Shown piece by piece: positions 43,390 to 52,614 of a DNA stretch of 64,000 bases. Source of the stretch: Mycolicibacterium llatzerense (lineage in GTDB: Bacteria; Actinomycetota; Actinomycetes; Mycobacteriales; Mycobacteriaceae); contig NZ_JXST01000030.1 in assembly GCF_000878195.1 (NCBI RefSeq), positions 1-64,000 of the forward strand, given 5' to 3'. The first letter of the stretch is position 1; every line of letters begins with the position of its first letter. The position numbers and the translations under genes were made by a program. The notes under the pieces are model-generated. The model was not told where the DNA came from and did no database searches. It saw only the letters and a list, made by a program, of their open reading frames with translations.

Positions 43390-44682
43390 GTGGGAACCAG
43401 CCGCACCAAGGGGTCGCCGGCCGGCTCAGTGCTGCGCGCGGTACACCAGCGGTTCGTCACCGGTGAGATCGACGCCCAGCACCTGGACCCCGCCGCGGTC
43501 CGCCCCGTCATCGCCGACAGCTGGCGCCGCAGCCTGGCCACGGGCGTCGACCCGGACCGCGGCGGTGCGCAGTTCACCCCTGTTGTGCCGAAGACCCTGG
43601 ACCAGATCCGCGCTGACCAGCCCATCTCTGCCGCGTTGCCGGTGATCCGCAAGCTGCTGGTCGAGGACGCCAAGGACAGCGGCGTCATGGTCGCGGTCGC
43701 CGCGGCCGACGGCACCCTGCTCTGGGTGGAAGGTGACCCGACGGCGCTGAGCAAGGGCGAGGCCATGAACTTCGTGCCCGGCGCCAACTGGAGCGAGAGC
43801 AGTGCCGGCACCAACGCCCCGGGCACCGCGCTGGCCTTGGACCGGGAACTGCAGATCCATGGCTCGGAGCACTTCGCCCGGCTGGTGCAGCCGTGGACCT
43901 GCACGGCGGTGCCCGTGCACGATCCGACGACGGGCGAACTCATCGGCTGCGTCGACCTGACCGGGGACAGCCAGATCGCCTCCGCGCAGACCCTCGGCTT
44001 GGTGCGCGCCACGGTGATGGCCATCGAGAACCACCTGGCGCTGCAACGGCTGCTCCAGCCGGCCGCCAATCCGGTGATCGCGGCTCGGCTGACCGTGCTG
44101 GGCGGCGACCGTCCGCGCTGGATCGCCACCGGCGACGACGGACAACCCCACCAGCACACCCTCAGTGGCCGGCACGCCGACATCCTGGTCCTGCTGAGCC
44201 GCCATCCCGAGGGCCTGAGCGCCGACCATCTCGCAATGTTGTTGGACGACAACGATCTTGACTCGGTCACCATCCGCGTCGAGATGTCCCGCCTGCGCCG
44301 CGTGATCGGCGCGCAGTACGTGGCGTCACGGCCCTACCGGCTGCTCACCCCGATCGAGAGCGATGTCGCCGAGGTCTTCGCCGCGCTGCACCGCGGCGAC
44401 GTCGACGCAGCCCTGTCGCACTACTCGGGTGCGCTGCTGCCGCAGTCGGTGTCGCCGGCGATCGCCCGGCTGCGCACCGAGTTGGGGGAGAGCCTGCGCA
44501 CTGCGGTGCTGTCGGCCTCCGCGGCCGGACATGTCGGCCTGTTGCGCCGTTGGCTGGCCCTGCCCGACGGGCGCGACGACCGGCACGGCTGGCAGCTGCT
44601 GCGCAACCACCCGTCGGCCGACCCGGTCGTGCGGGCGCAGGCCGTCGGACATCTGGCGGGACTGGACGCCGACCTCGGCTGA
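43390..44682 (+). CDS. GAF-domain transcriptional regulator of the ethanolamine/aldehyde genes
   Basis: The protein has about 430 residues. The N-terminal half resembles the sensing part of AcoR-type regulators (VIADSWRRSLATGVDP, then a GAF domain with GANWSESSAGTNAPGTALAL). The sigma-54 AAA+ domain of AcoR is missing; the C-terminal half instead has a winged-helix-like segment (LSGRHADILVLLSRHPEGLS, then VTIRVEMSRLRRVIG). The GTG at 43390 lies 10 nt after gaggag; a GTG at 43381 is too close to it. It stands directly before the aldehyde dehydrogenase gene, whose promoter region has a TGCAAC palindrome, so it is the likely regulator. Confidence 0.83.
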   Translation: MGTSRTKGSPAGSVLRAVHQRFVTGEIDAQHLDPAAVRPVIADSWRRSLATGVDPDRGGAQFTPVVPKTLDQIRADQPISAALPVIRKLLVEDAKDSGVMVAVAAADGTLLWVEGDPTALSKGEAMNFVPGANWSESSAGTNAPGTALALDRELQIHGSEHFARLVQPWTCTAVPVHDPTTGELIGCVDLTGDSQIASAQTLGLVRATVMAIENHLALQRLLQPAANPVIAARLTVLGGDRPRWIATGDDGQPHQHTLSGRHADILVLLSRHPEGLSADHLAMLLDDNDLDSVTIRVEMSRLRRVIGAQYVASRPYRLLTPIESDVAEVFAALHRGDVDAALSHYSGALLPQSVSPAIARLRTELGESLRTAVLSASAAGHVGLLRRWLALPDGRDDRHGWQLLRNHPSADPVVRAQAVGHLAGLDADLG

Positions 44683-44711
44683 CGCGGTCCCGGTTCAATC
44701 GCGTTGAACGA

Positions 44712-44726
44712 TGCAACTGTGTTGCA
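44712..44726. promoter_or_regulatory. Candidate operator before the aldehyde dehydrogenase gene
   Basis: The sequence tgcaac-tgt-gttgca is a perfect 6-3-6 inverted repeat 70 nt upstream of the start codon. Related half-sites (gttgaac at 44703-44709 and gttgcaac at 44721-44728) surround it, suggesting cooperative binding. The neighbouring GAF-domain regulator is the natural candidate. Confidence 0.55.
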
Positions 44727-44796
44727 ACCCACTTCTGCGTACCGTAAGTGACCAGCAGCACATCTGTGTATGTCACCCATTGCGAGGAGTGAACCC

Positions 44797-46320
44797 ATGA
44801 CTGTTTACGCGCGTCCCGGTGCCGAGGGTTCGGTGATGACCTACCCGGCCCGCTACGAGAACTTCATCGGCGGCGAGTGGGTGGCACCCGCTGCCGGACG
44901 CTACTTCGAGAACCGTACCCCGGTGACGGGCCAGGTGTTCTGTGAGATCGCCCGTTCGGACGAATCCGACATCGAGAAGGCGCTCGACGCCGCGCACGCC
45001 GCCGCGCCCGCCTGGGGCAAGACCGCGCCGGCCGCCCGCGCCCGGGTGCTCAACTTGATCGCCGACCGCATGGAGCAGAACCTCGAGGCCATCGCCGTTG
45101 CCGAGTCGTGGGACAACGGCAAGCCGGTGCGCGAGACCCTGAACGCCGATATCCCGTTGGCGGTCGACCACTTCCGTTACTTCGCGGGCGTGCTGCGGGC
45201 CCAGGAAGGCTCGCTCTCCGAGATCGACGACGACACCGTCGCCTACCACTTCCACGAGCCCCTCGGCGTCGTCGGCCAGATCATCCCCTGGAACTTCCCG
45301 ATCCTGATGGCTGTCTGGAAGCTGGCGCCCGCGCTCGCCGCCGGCAACGCCATCGTGCTCAAGCCCGCCGAGCAGACCCCGGCCTCGATCATGTTCCTGT
45401 TCTCGCTCATCGGTGACCTGCTGCCGCCGGGTGTTGTCAACGTGGTCAACGGTTTTGGCGTCGAGGCGGGCAAGCCGCTGGCGTCGAGCAACCGCATCGC
45501 CAAGATCGCCTTCACCGGTGAGACCACCACCGGCCGGCTGATCATGCAGTACGCCAGCCAGAACCTGATCCCGGTCACCCTGGAGCTGGGCGGCAAGAGC
45601 CCGAACATCTTCTTCAGCGACATCATGGCCGCCAACGACGATTTCCAGGACAAGGCCCTGGAAGGCTTCACCATGTTCGCGCTGAACCAGGGCGAGGTCT
45701 GCACCTGCCCGTCGCGCAGCCTCATCCAGGCCGACATCTTCGACGAGTTCCTGGCGCTGGCCGCGATCCGCACCAAGGCCGTCCGCCAGGGCGACCCGCT
45801 GGACACCGAGACCATGATCGGCGCGCAGGCCTCCAACGACCAGCTCGAGAAGATCCTGTCGTACATCGAGATCGGCAAATCCGAAGGCGCCCAGCTGATC
45901 ACCGGTGGTGAGCGGGCCGAGCTCGGTGGCGATCTCAGCGGCGGTTACTACGTGACGCCGACGGTCTTCTCCGGCCACAACGGCATGCGCATCTTCCAGG
46001 AAGAGATCTTCGGGCCGGTCCTGTCGGTGACGTCGTTCAAGGACTACGACGACGCCATCTCCATCGCCAACAACACCCTGTACGGCCTGGGCGCCGGCGT
46101 CTGGTCGCGCAACGGCAACGTCGCCTACCGGGCCGGCCGGGACATCAAGGCCGGTCGCGTGTGGACCAACTGCTACCACATGTACCCCGCGCACGCCGCG
46201 TTCGGCGGCTACAAGCAGTCCGGCATCGGCCGGGAGAACCACAAGATGATGCTGGACCACTACCAGCAGACGAAGAACCTGCTCGTCTCGTACTCGACGA
46301 AGGCTCAAGGTTTCTTCTGA
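44797..46320 (+). CDS. Aldehyde dehydrogenase (acetaldehyde dehydrogenase, ExaC/Rv0458-like)
   Basis: This 507-residue NAD(P)-dependent aldehyde dehydrogenase has the same length and close sequence as Rv0458. Catalytic Glu263 lies in LELGGKSPN and Cys302 in GEVCTCPSR. It oxidises acetaldehyde and similar short aldehydes to acids. The ATG at 44797 has a gaggag site seven bases upstream. Next to EutBC it would consume the acetaldehyde formed from ethanolamine, giving acetate rather than acetyl-CoA. A 15-bp hairpin follows the gene, so the permease-eut genes may have a separate promoter or depend on read-through. Confidence 0.92.
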   Translation: MTVYARPGAEGSVMTYPARYENFIGGEWVAPAAGRYFENRTPVTGQVFCEIARSDESDIEKALDAAHAAAPAWGKTAPAARARVLNLIADRMEQNLEAIAVAESWDNGKPVRETLNADIPLAVDHFRYFAGVLRAQEGSLSEIDDDTVAYHFHEPLGVVGQIIPWNFPILMAVWKLAPALAAGNAIVLKPAEQTPASIMFLFSLIGDLLPPGVVNVVNGFGVEAGKPLASSNRIAKIAFTGETTTGRLIMQYASQNLIPVTLELGGKSPNIFFSDIMAANDDFQDKALEGFTMFALNQGEVCTCPSRSLIQADIFDEFLALAAIRTKAVRQGDPLDTETMIGAQASNDQLEKILSYIEIGKSEGAQLITGGERAELGGDLSGGYYVTPTVFSGHNGMRIFQEEIFGPVLSVTSFKDYDDAISIANNTLYGLGAGVWSRNGNVAYRAGRDIKAGRVWTNCYHMYPAHAAFGGYKQSGIGRENHKMMLDHYQQTKNLLVSYSTKAQGFF

Positions 46321-46330
46321 TCCCCGATCC

Positions 46331-46369
46331 GCGAGCGCCCGCGTAACCCCCGAATACGCGGGCGCTCGC
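46331..46369 (+). terminator. Hairpin after the aldehyde dehydrogenase gene
   Basis: Perfect 15-bp GC-rich arms (46331-46345 and 46355-46369) flank a 9-nt loop, starting 10 nt after the stop codon. It may end the transcript or lower expression of the downstream permease-eut genes relative to the dehydrogenase. Confidence 0.65.
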
Positions 46370-46487
46370 TTCGGGCTCGGTCGACGCATCTCAAATGCGT
46401 ACGGCGACAAAATGATTCCGGCCGGCACCAGATAGCTCCTGGGGGCAGGCCACCTCGGCATCCCGCCATCCCCCTCAGGAGTCTGCA

Positions 46488-47933
46488 GTGTCCATCACCA
46501 ATCCACCCAGTGAGCACTCCGCTCACGGTGTCGAAGAACACGTCGAGAGCAACGAATACCTCGCGAAACGTCAGCTGAAGAAGGGCACGGCGGGCTGGCT
46601 GCTGCTCGCCGGCCTCGGTGTCAGCTACGTGGTGTCCGGCGACTACTCCGGCTGGAATTTCGGTCTGGCGCAAGGCGGTTTCGGTGGCCTCGCCATCGCG
46701 GCCGTCATCATCGCCGGCATGTACCTGGCCCTGGTGCTGGGCATGGCCGAGCTGTCCTCGGCGCTGCCCGCCGCGGGCGGCGGCTACACCTTCGCCCGCC
46801 GCGCGCTGGGTCCATGGGGTGGTTTCGCCACCGGCACCGCGATCCTGATCGAGTACTCGATCGCCCCGGCCGCCATCGCGACTTTCATCGGCGCGTACGT
46901 AGAATCGTTGGGGCTCTTCGGGATTCACAACGGCTGGTGGGTGTATCTCGCGGCCTATGCCTTCTTCATCGGCATCCACCTGTCCGGCGTCGGTGAGGCG
47001 CTCAAGGTGATGTTCGTGATTACCGCGATCGCCCTGCTGGGCCTGGTGATCTTCGCGGTCTGTGCCGTCGGGCAGTTCGACATTTCGAACCTGACCACCA
47101 TCGCCGTTGACACCGGAGCGGCCGGAGCTTCCGACATCCTGCCGCACGGATACCTCGGCATCTGGGCCGCCATCCCGTTCGCCATCTGGTTCTTCCTGGC
47201 CATCGAAGGTGTGCCGCTGGCCGCCGAAGAGACCGCCAACCCGGAGAAGAACGTGCCGCGCGGCATCATCGCGGCAATGACGGTCCTGCTGGTCACCTGC
47301 GCCGTCGTGCTGATCCTCACCACGGGTGTCGGTGGGGCCCAACAGATGTCGGGCTCGGGCAACCCGCTGGTGGAGGCACTCGGTTCCGGCGCCGGAGCCA
47401 AGCTGGTCAACTACATCGGCCTGGCCGGCCTCATCGCGAGCTTCTTCTCGATCATCTACGCCTACTCGCGCCAGCTGTTCGCCCTGTCCCGGGCGGGCTA
47501 CCTACCGACCCAGCTGTCGGTGACCAACTCGCGCAAGGCGCCGACGCTCGCGCTCATCGTCCCCGGCGTCATCGGCTTCCTGTTGTCGCTGACCGGCAAG
47601 GGCGACCTGCTGCTGAACATGGCCGTCTTCGGCGCTGCGGTGAGCTATGTCCTGATGATGGTCAGTCACATCGTGCTGCGTCGTCGCGAGCCGAACATGC
47701 CGCGGCCGTACCGCACCCCGGGTGGCATCGTGACCACGTCGTTCGCTCTCGTCATCGCGGTTGTCGCGGTTATCGCGACCTTCCTGGTGAACCCGGTCGC
47801 CGCCGGTCTGTGTCTCTTGGTGTTCTGCGCGTTCATGCTGTACTTCGCGCTCTACAGCCGGCACCGTTTGGTGGCAAACTCTCCTGATGAAGAGTTCGCG
47901 ATGCTCGCAGAAGCCGAGGACGAGCTGAAATGA
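46488..47933 (+). CDS. eat: Ethanolamine permease (APC family)
   Basis: The 481-residue membrane protein has about twelve helices and the ethanolamine-permease signatures KKGTAGWLLLAGLGVSYVV, SGDYSGWNFGLAQGGFGG and AAGGGYTFARRALGPWGGF. It imports ethanolamine across the cytoplasmic membrane. The start is a GTG at 46488 with a cagg/gag site upstream. Its stop overlaps the eutB start (ATGA), so permease and enzyme are cotranslated. Confidence 0.92.
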   Translation: MSITNPPSEHSAHGVEEHVESNEYLAKRQLKKGTAGWLLLAGLGVSYVVSGDYSGWNFGLAQGGFGGLAIAAVIIAGMYLALVLGMAELSSALPAAGGGYTFARRALGPWGGFATGTAILIEYSIAPAAIATFIGAYVESLGLFGIHNGWWVYLAAYAFFIGIHLSGVGEALKVMFVITAIALLGLVIFAVCAVGQFDISNLTTIAVDTGAAGASDILPHGYLGIWAAIPFAIWFFLAIEGVPLAAEETANPEKNVPRGIIAAMTVLLVTCAVVLILTTGVGGAQQMSGSGNPLVEALGSGAGAKLVNYIGLAGLIASFFSIIYAYSRQLFALSRAGYLPTQLSVTNSRKAPTLALIVPGVIGFLLSLTGKGDLLLNMAVFGAAVSYVLMMVSHIVLRRREPNMPRPYRTPGGIVTTSFALVIAVVAVIATFLVNPVAAGLCLLVFCAFMLYFALYSRHRLVANSPDEEFAMLAEAEDELK

Positions 47934-49339
47934 AGTACCACCAGCGGATTTCGGGGGTGAATTACACCTTCGACGGCCTTGTCGACTTGATGGCCAAGGC
48001 CACGCCGCTGCGCTCCGGTGACGAACTCGCCGGGTGCGCGGCCCACAGCGACGCCGAGCGGGCCGCCGCGGCGTGGGCGCTGGCCGAGCTTCCGCTGGAC
48101 ACCTTCCTCAATGACGCGGTGGTGCCCTACGAGACCGACGAGGTCACCCGTCTGATCATGGATTCCCATGACCAGCAGGCATTTTCGGAAATCTCCCACC
48201 TGACGGTGGGAGCGTTCCGGGACTGGCTGCTGGACGCGGTGGCCGGCGACGACGCCGCAGGCCGGATCGCGGCCGTCGCACCCGGCATCACGCCGGAGAT
48301 GGCGGCCGCGGTCAGCAAGATCATGCGCAACCAGGACCTGATCGCCGTCACCGCGGCCACCCAGGTGCACGCGGCCTTCCGCAGCACCATCGGGCTGCCG
48401 GGCACCCTGGCCACCCGGCTGCAACCCAACCACCCGACCGACGACCCCCGCGGCATCGCCGCCGCGGTGCTCGACGGTCTCCTGATGGGTTGCGGCGACG
48501 CCGTCATCGGCATCAACCCGGCCACCGACTCGCCGCAGGCCACCGCCGACCTGCTGCACCTGCTCGACAACATCCGCAGCCGTTACGACATCCCGGCGCA
48601 GTCCTGCGTGCTGTCCCACATCACCACCACGATCGGTCTCATCGAGGCCGGCGCTCCGGTGGACCTGGTGTTCCAGTCCGTGGCGGGCACCGAGGGCGCC
48701 AACAAGGCCTTCGGTGTCGACATGGCGCTGCTGCGGGAAGGCAACGAGGCCGGCCGGTCCCTGAACCGCGGCACTGTCGGCAACAACGTCATGTACCTGG
48801 AGACGGGGCAGGGCTCGGCCCTGAGCTCCGGTGCCCACCTCGGCACCGGCGGCCGGCCCGTCGATCAGCAGACCCTGGAAACCCGCGCCTACGGCGTCGC
48901 CCGCGCCCTGGACCCGCTGCTGGTCAACACCGTCGTCGGCTTCATCGGCCCCGAGTACCTCTACGACGGCCGGCAGATCATCCGCGCCGGGCTCGAAGAT
49001 CACTTCTGCGGCAAGCTGCTCGGCCTGCCGATGGGCGTCGACGTCTGCTACACCAACCACGCCGAAGCCGACCAGAACGACATGGACACCCTGCTCACCC
49101 TGCTCGCCGCGGCGGGCTGCGCCTTCGTGATCACGGTGCCCGGCGCCGACGACGTCATGCTCGGCTACCAGAGCCTGTCCTTCCACGACGTCGTGGCGGT
49201 CCGTCGCACCTTGGGATTGAAGCCCGCGCCCGAGTTCGAGGCCTGGCTCAAGAAGGTCGGCATGACCGATGACGCCGGCAAGCTCACCAACTTCGATCTG
49301 CAGCGCTCGGCGCTGCGTGCGCTGACGGCGGCGGGCTGA
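47930..49339 (+). CDS. eutB: Ethanolamine ammonia-lyase large subunit EutB
   Basis: The 469-residue TIM-barrel subunit includes LIMDSHDQQAFSEISHLTVG, NHPTDDPRGIAAAVLDGLL, GCGDAVIGINPATDS and MGVDVCYTNHAEADQNDMD, all EutB hallmarks. With EutC and adenosylcobalamin it deaminates ethanolamine to acetaldehyde and ammonia. No microcompartment shell genes are present, so the reaction is cytosolic. It overlaps the permease gene by four bases and is two bases from eutC. Confidence 0.96.
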   Translation: MKYHQRISGVNYTFDGLVDLMAKATPLRSGDELAGCAAHSDAERAAAAWALAELPLDTFLNDAVVPYETDEVTRLIMDSHDQQAFSEISHLTVGAFRDWLLDAVAGDDAAGRIAAVAPGITPEMAAAVSKIMRNQDLIAVTAATQVHAAFRSTIGLPGTLATRLQPNHPTDDPRGIAAAVLDGLLMGCGDAVIGINPATDSPQATADLLHLLDNIRSRYDIPAQSCVLSHITTTIGLIEAGAPVDLVFQSVAGTEGANKAFGVDMALLREGNEAGRSLNRGTVGNNVMYLETGQGSALSSGAHLGTGGRPVDQQTLETRAYGVARALDPLLVNTVVGFIGPEYLYDGRQIIRAGLEDHFCGKLLGLPMGVDVCYTNHAEADQNDMDTLLTLLAAAGCAFVITVPGADDVMLGYQSLSFHDVVAVRRTLGLKPAPEFEAWLKKVGMTDDAGKLTNFDLQRSALRALTAAG

Positions 49340-49341
49340 CG

Positions 49342-50124
49342 ATGACCTCGGAGAACTCTGAAGCCGTCGCCGTCCAACAGTTTTGGGACGAGCTCCGCAA
49401 GACCACCCAGGCCCGTATCGGGCTGGGCCGTGCCGGGAACGCGCTGCCCACCCGCGAGGTACTCGAACTGGCGGCGGCCCATGCCGCTGCCCGGGACGCC
49501 GTGCACGAGCCGCTCGACGTCGACACCCTCGCGGCCCGGGTCCGGGACATCGGCCTCGGTGAACCCGCGGTGGTCCGCAGCCAGGCCGAGTCCCGCAGCG
49601 AGTATCTGCGCCGTCCCGACCTGGGCCGGATCCCGGCCGAGCCCATGAATGTCCTGGAGACGCCGGCCGACATCGGCTTCGTGCTGGCCGACGGGCTCTC
49701 GCCCTACGCCCTGGCCAAACACGGTCCGGCGCTGCTCGCCGAACTGGTGGCCACCCTGCGTGACGACTACACGCTGGCGCCGCCGGTGATCGCCACCCAG
49801 GCCCGCGTCGCCCTCGGCGACCACATCGGCGCGGCGGCGAAAGTGCGGACCTTGTTGGTGATCATCGGGGAGCGGCCGGGCCTGTCCGTCGCCGACAGCC
49901 TGGGCATCTACCTGACGCATCTGCCCATCCCGGGGCGTACCGACGCCGACCGCAACTGCATCTCGAACATCCATCCGCCCGAGGGCCTCGGCTACACCGA
50001 GGCCGCGAGGGTCGCCGCGGGGTTGGTGTCCGGTGCCCGCGCCTTGGGCCGGTCCGGCGTCGACCTCAAGGACACCTCACGTGACACCTCGCTCGAGGCG
50101 CCCAGCGCCGCCGAACTGACCTGA
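49342..50124 (+). CDS. eutC: Ethanolamine ammonia-lyase small subunit EutC
   Basis: The 260-residue subunit has KTTQARIGLGRAGNALPTREVLELAAAHAAARDAVH at the start and RPGLSVADSLGIYLT and RNCISNIHPPEGL near the end, the EutC cobalamin-binding features. It completes the active enzyme with EutB. It starts two bases after the eutB stop and is followed at 16 nt by a secreted phosphatase-like gene. Confidence 0.95.
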   Translation: MTSENSEAVAVQQFWDELRKTTQARIGLGRAGNALPTREVLELAAAHAAARDAVHEPLDVDTLAARVRDIGLGEPAVVRSQAESRSEYLRRPDLGRIPAEPMNVLETPADIGFVLADGLSPYALAKHGPALLAELVATLRDDYTLAPPVIATQARVALGDHIGAAAKVRTLLVIIGERPGLSVADSLGIYLTHLPIPGRTDADRNCISNIHPPEGLGYTEAARVAAGLVSGARALGRSGVDLKDTSRDTSLEAPSAAELT

Positions 50125-50140
50125 CACCACCAGGAGAACC

Positions 50141-51415
50141 GTGACCCGCTTTACCCGACTGGCCGGTGCCGCTGCCCTGGCCGGCCTCCTCGCCGTGTCC
50201 GGCTGCAGCAGCCACGACAGCACCCCGGCGGCGCAATCGCCGGCCACCAGCAAGGCGTCGTGCCGGACGCTGGCGGAGAGCGCGGCCTGGTACGGCGACA
50301 ACCGCGACCGGATCGACGCCATGCTCGCCAAGCTGGGCACGTGCGGCGCGACCGGTTCGGTGAACGCGGGTGCGCCCCTGGCTTTGTTCGACTGGGACAA
50401 CACCCTGGTCAAGAACGACATCGGCGACGCCACGTTCTTCTGGATGGTGCGCAACGGCAAGCTGCGGGCACCGTCCGACGGCAATTGGGCGTCTACCAGC
50501 ACGTTCCTGACCCCGCAGGCCGCCTCGGCCCTCAGCCGGGCCTGCGCCGCGGCCAAGCCGGGCCAGCCGATGGCGACCGACACCGACACCGCGTGCGCCG
50601 ACGAGATCATCTCGGTCTACACCGGCAGCGAGACGAAGGCCGGCGAACCCGCATTCGCCGGGTTCAACGCCCGCCGAGTCGAACCGGCGTACGCCTGGAA
50701 CGCGCAGATGCTCGCCGGCTGGTCGGAATCCGAGCTGACCGAATTCGCGAAGGCGGCCCGCACGGAGAACCTCGATGCCCCGGTCGGCGCCGAGCAGAAG
50801 ATCGGCAGCGGGGTGGAGACCGCCTGGGTGCGCTACTACCCGCAGATGCGCGACCTCGTGGAAGCCTTGCACGCCAACGGATTCGACGTGCGAGTCATCT
50901 CGGCCTCGCCCGAGCTGATTGCCCGGGTGTGGGCTGAAGAACTCGGTATCCCCGCCGATCACGTGATGGGTGTGCGGACCGAACGCGACGGCGATGTGCT
51001 GACACCGCGGCTGGTGCCCTGCGGCGGCGAAACCGCCATCACCTATATCGAGGGCAAGCGCTGTCGGGTCAATGAAGAGGTGTTCGGGGTCAGCGGCCCG
51101 GCCGCGTTCACCCAACTGCCTGAACCCAAGCGCGCCGCGTTCGCCGCCGGCGACTCCGACACCGACGTCACGTTCCTGACCGACGCCACTGCCCTGCGCC
51201 TGGTACTCAACCGGAACAAGACCGAGTTGATGTGCACGGCGTACGACAACGCGGGCGGAAACTGGCTGGTCAACCCGATGTTCATCGACCCCAAGAAGCA
51301 GAGCGAGCCGTATGCCTGCGCGACGAAGGGCTACATCGAGCCGACGGGCGCGAAGGCGCCGCTGCACCGGCCGGACGGCAGCGTCGTGCCTGACCAGCAG
51401 GACCGGGTGTACTGA
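50141..51415 (+). CDS. HAD-superfamily phosphatase-like lipoprotein
   Basis: The 424-residue protein starts with a lipoprotein signal peptide (lipobox AVSGC) and then a HAD phosphatase domain: motif I DWDNTLVKND (Asp84, Asp86), motif II-like RVISASPELIARVWAEELG, and motif IV AAGDSDTDVTFL. It is related to phosphoserine- and phosphocholine-phosphatase-like HADs. Being anchored outside the membrane and 16 nt after eutC, it may release ethanolamine (or choline) from phosphorylated forms for the permease. That link is inferred from position. The GTG start follows caggag. Confidence 0.85.
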   Translation: MTRFTRLAGAAALAGLLAVSGCSSHDSTPAAQSPATSKASCRTLAESAAWYGDNRDRIDAMLAKLGTCGATGSVNAGAPLALFDWDNTLVKNDIGDATFFWMVRNGKLRAPSDGNWASTSTFLTPQAASALSRACAAAKPGQPMATDTDTACADEIISVYTGSETKAGEPAFAGFNARRVEPAYAWNAQMLAGWSESELTEFAKAARTENLDAPVGAEQKIGSGVETAWVRYYPQMRDLVEALHANGFDVRVISASPELIARVWAEELGIPADHVMGVRTERDGDVLTPRLVPCGGETAITYIEGKRCRVNEEVFGVSGPAAFTQLPEPKRAAFAAGDSDTDVTFLTDATALRLVLNRNKTELMCTAYDNAGGNWLVNPMFIDPKKQSEPYACATKGYIEPTGAKAPLHRPDGSVVPDQQDRVY

Positions 51416-51427
51416 CCTCTGCGCGTT

Positions 51428-51457
51428 TTGACCTGCGGCGACGCCCGCGGGTAAGCT
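51428..51457 (+). promoter_or_regulatory. Likely rplM-rpsI promoter
   Basis: A TTGACC -35 (51428-51433) and TAAGCT -10 (51452-51457) are 18 bases apart in the gap before rplM. Transcription would start near 51464, leaving a leader of about 130 nt. The leader has several short repeats but I did not recognise a named RNA family in it. Confidence 0.55.
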
Positions 51458-51591
51458 CCCACGTTGGTGCGCTGCAGGCCGTCAGGCCAGTGGTTCCCGG
51501 GTCACCGTCGGTCGCCGGGAAATACCAGGTCGCGCACTTGACCGACACCCGGATAGCACCGGGACTCAACCCGAGAAGAAGAGGTATAGCT

Positions 51592-52031
51592 GTGCCTACA
51601 TTCACGCCGAAGGCGGGTGACACCACGCGTAAGTGGTACGTCATCGACGCCCAAGACGTGGTGCTCGGCCGGCTCGCCGTGGAAGCAGCCAAGCTGCTCC
51701 GCGGCAAGCACAAGCCGACGTTCACGCCGAACTCCGATGAGGGTGACTTCGTCATCATCATCAACGCCGAGAAGATTGCCCTGTCGGGCAAGAAGCTCAC
51801 CGACAAGTTTGCTTACCGTCACTCGGGTTTCCCGGGCGGTCTGAGCAAGCGCTCCATTGGCGAACAGCTGGTGAAGCACCCGACCCGCACCGTTGAGAAC
51901 GCGATCGTCGGCATGCTCCCGCACAACAAGCTGGCGCGCCAGGTGCAGAAGAAGCTGAAGGTGTACGCGGGTCCTGACCATCCGCACGCCGCTCAGCAGC
52001 CGATTCCTTTCGAGATCAAGCAGGTGGCCCA

Positions 52032-52035
<4 letters not shown>
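51592..52035 (+). CDS. rplM: 50S ribosomal protein L13
   Basis: The 147-residue protein has the L13 segments KWYVIDAQDVVLGRLAVEAAKLLRGKHK, IGEQLVKHPTRTVENAIVGMLPHNKL and KVYAGPDHPHAAQQP. It is an early-assembly protein of the large subunit. The GTG at 51592 gives the standard length. Its stop overlaps the rpsI start (GTGA). The rplM-rpsI pair next to glmM is the conserved mycobacterial arrangement. Confidence 0.98.
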
Positions 52036-52526
<491 letters not shown>

Positions 52527-52541
52527 TCGTTTCTGCTCGTG

Positions 52542-52573
52542 GGCGGGCGTGTCGCAGTCTGGACACGCCCGCC
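52542..52573 (+). terminator. Hairpin between rpsI and glmM
   Basis: Perfect 12-bp arms (52542-52553 and 52562-52573) with an 8-nt loop lie 15 nt after the rpsI stop. It probably ends most of the ribosomal-protein transcript, with glmM read by partial read-through or its own promoter. Confidence 0.7.
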
Positions 52574-52614
52574 TTCGGCGTTTCATGAGGACATCTCTGA
52601 AGGAAAGCGGGTCT

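Noticed and set aside
44773..46461. Long reverse-strand open frame (562 codons) opposite the aldehyde dehydrogenase gene
   Set aside because: It is a mirror of the high-GC codon pattern of the true gene; its translation has no family features.
51464..51591. Possible ribosomal-protein leader RNA structure before rplM
   Set aside because: Short repeats are present, but I could not match them to a known leader family.
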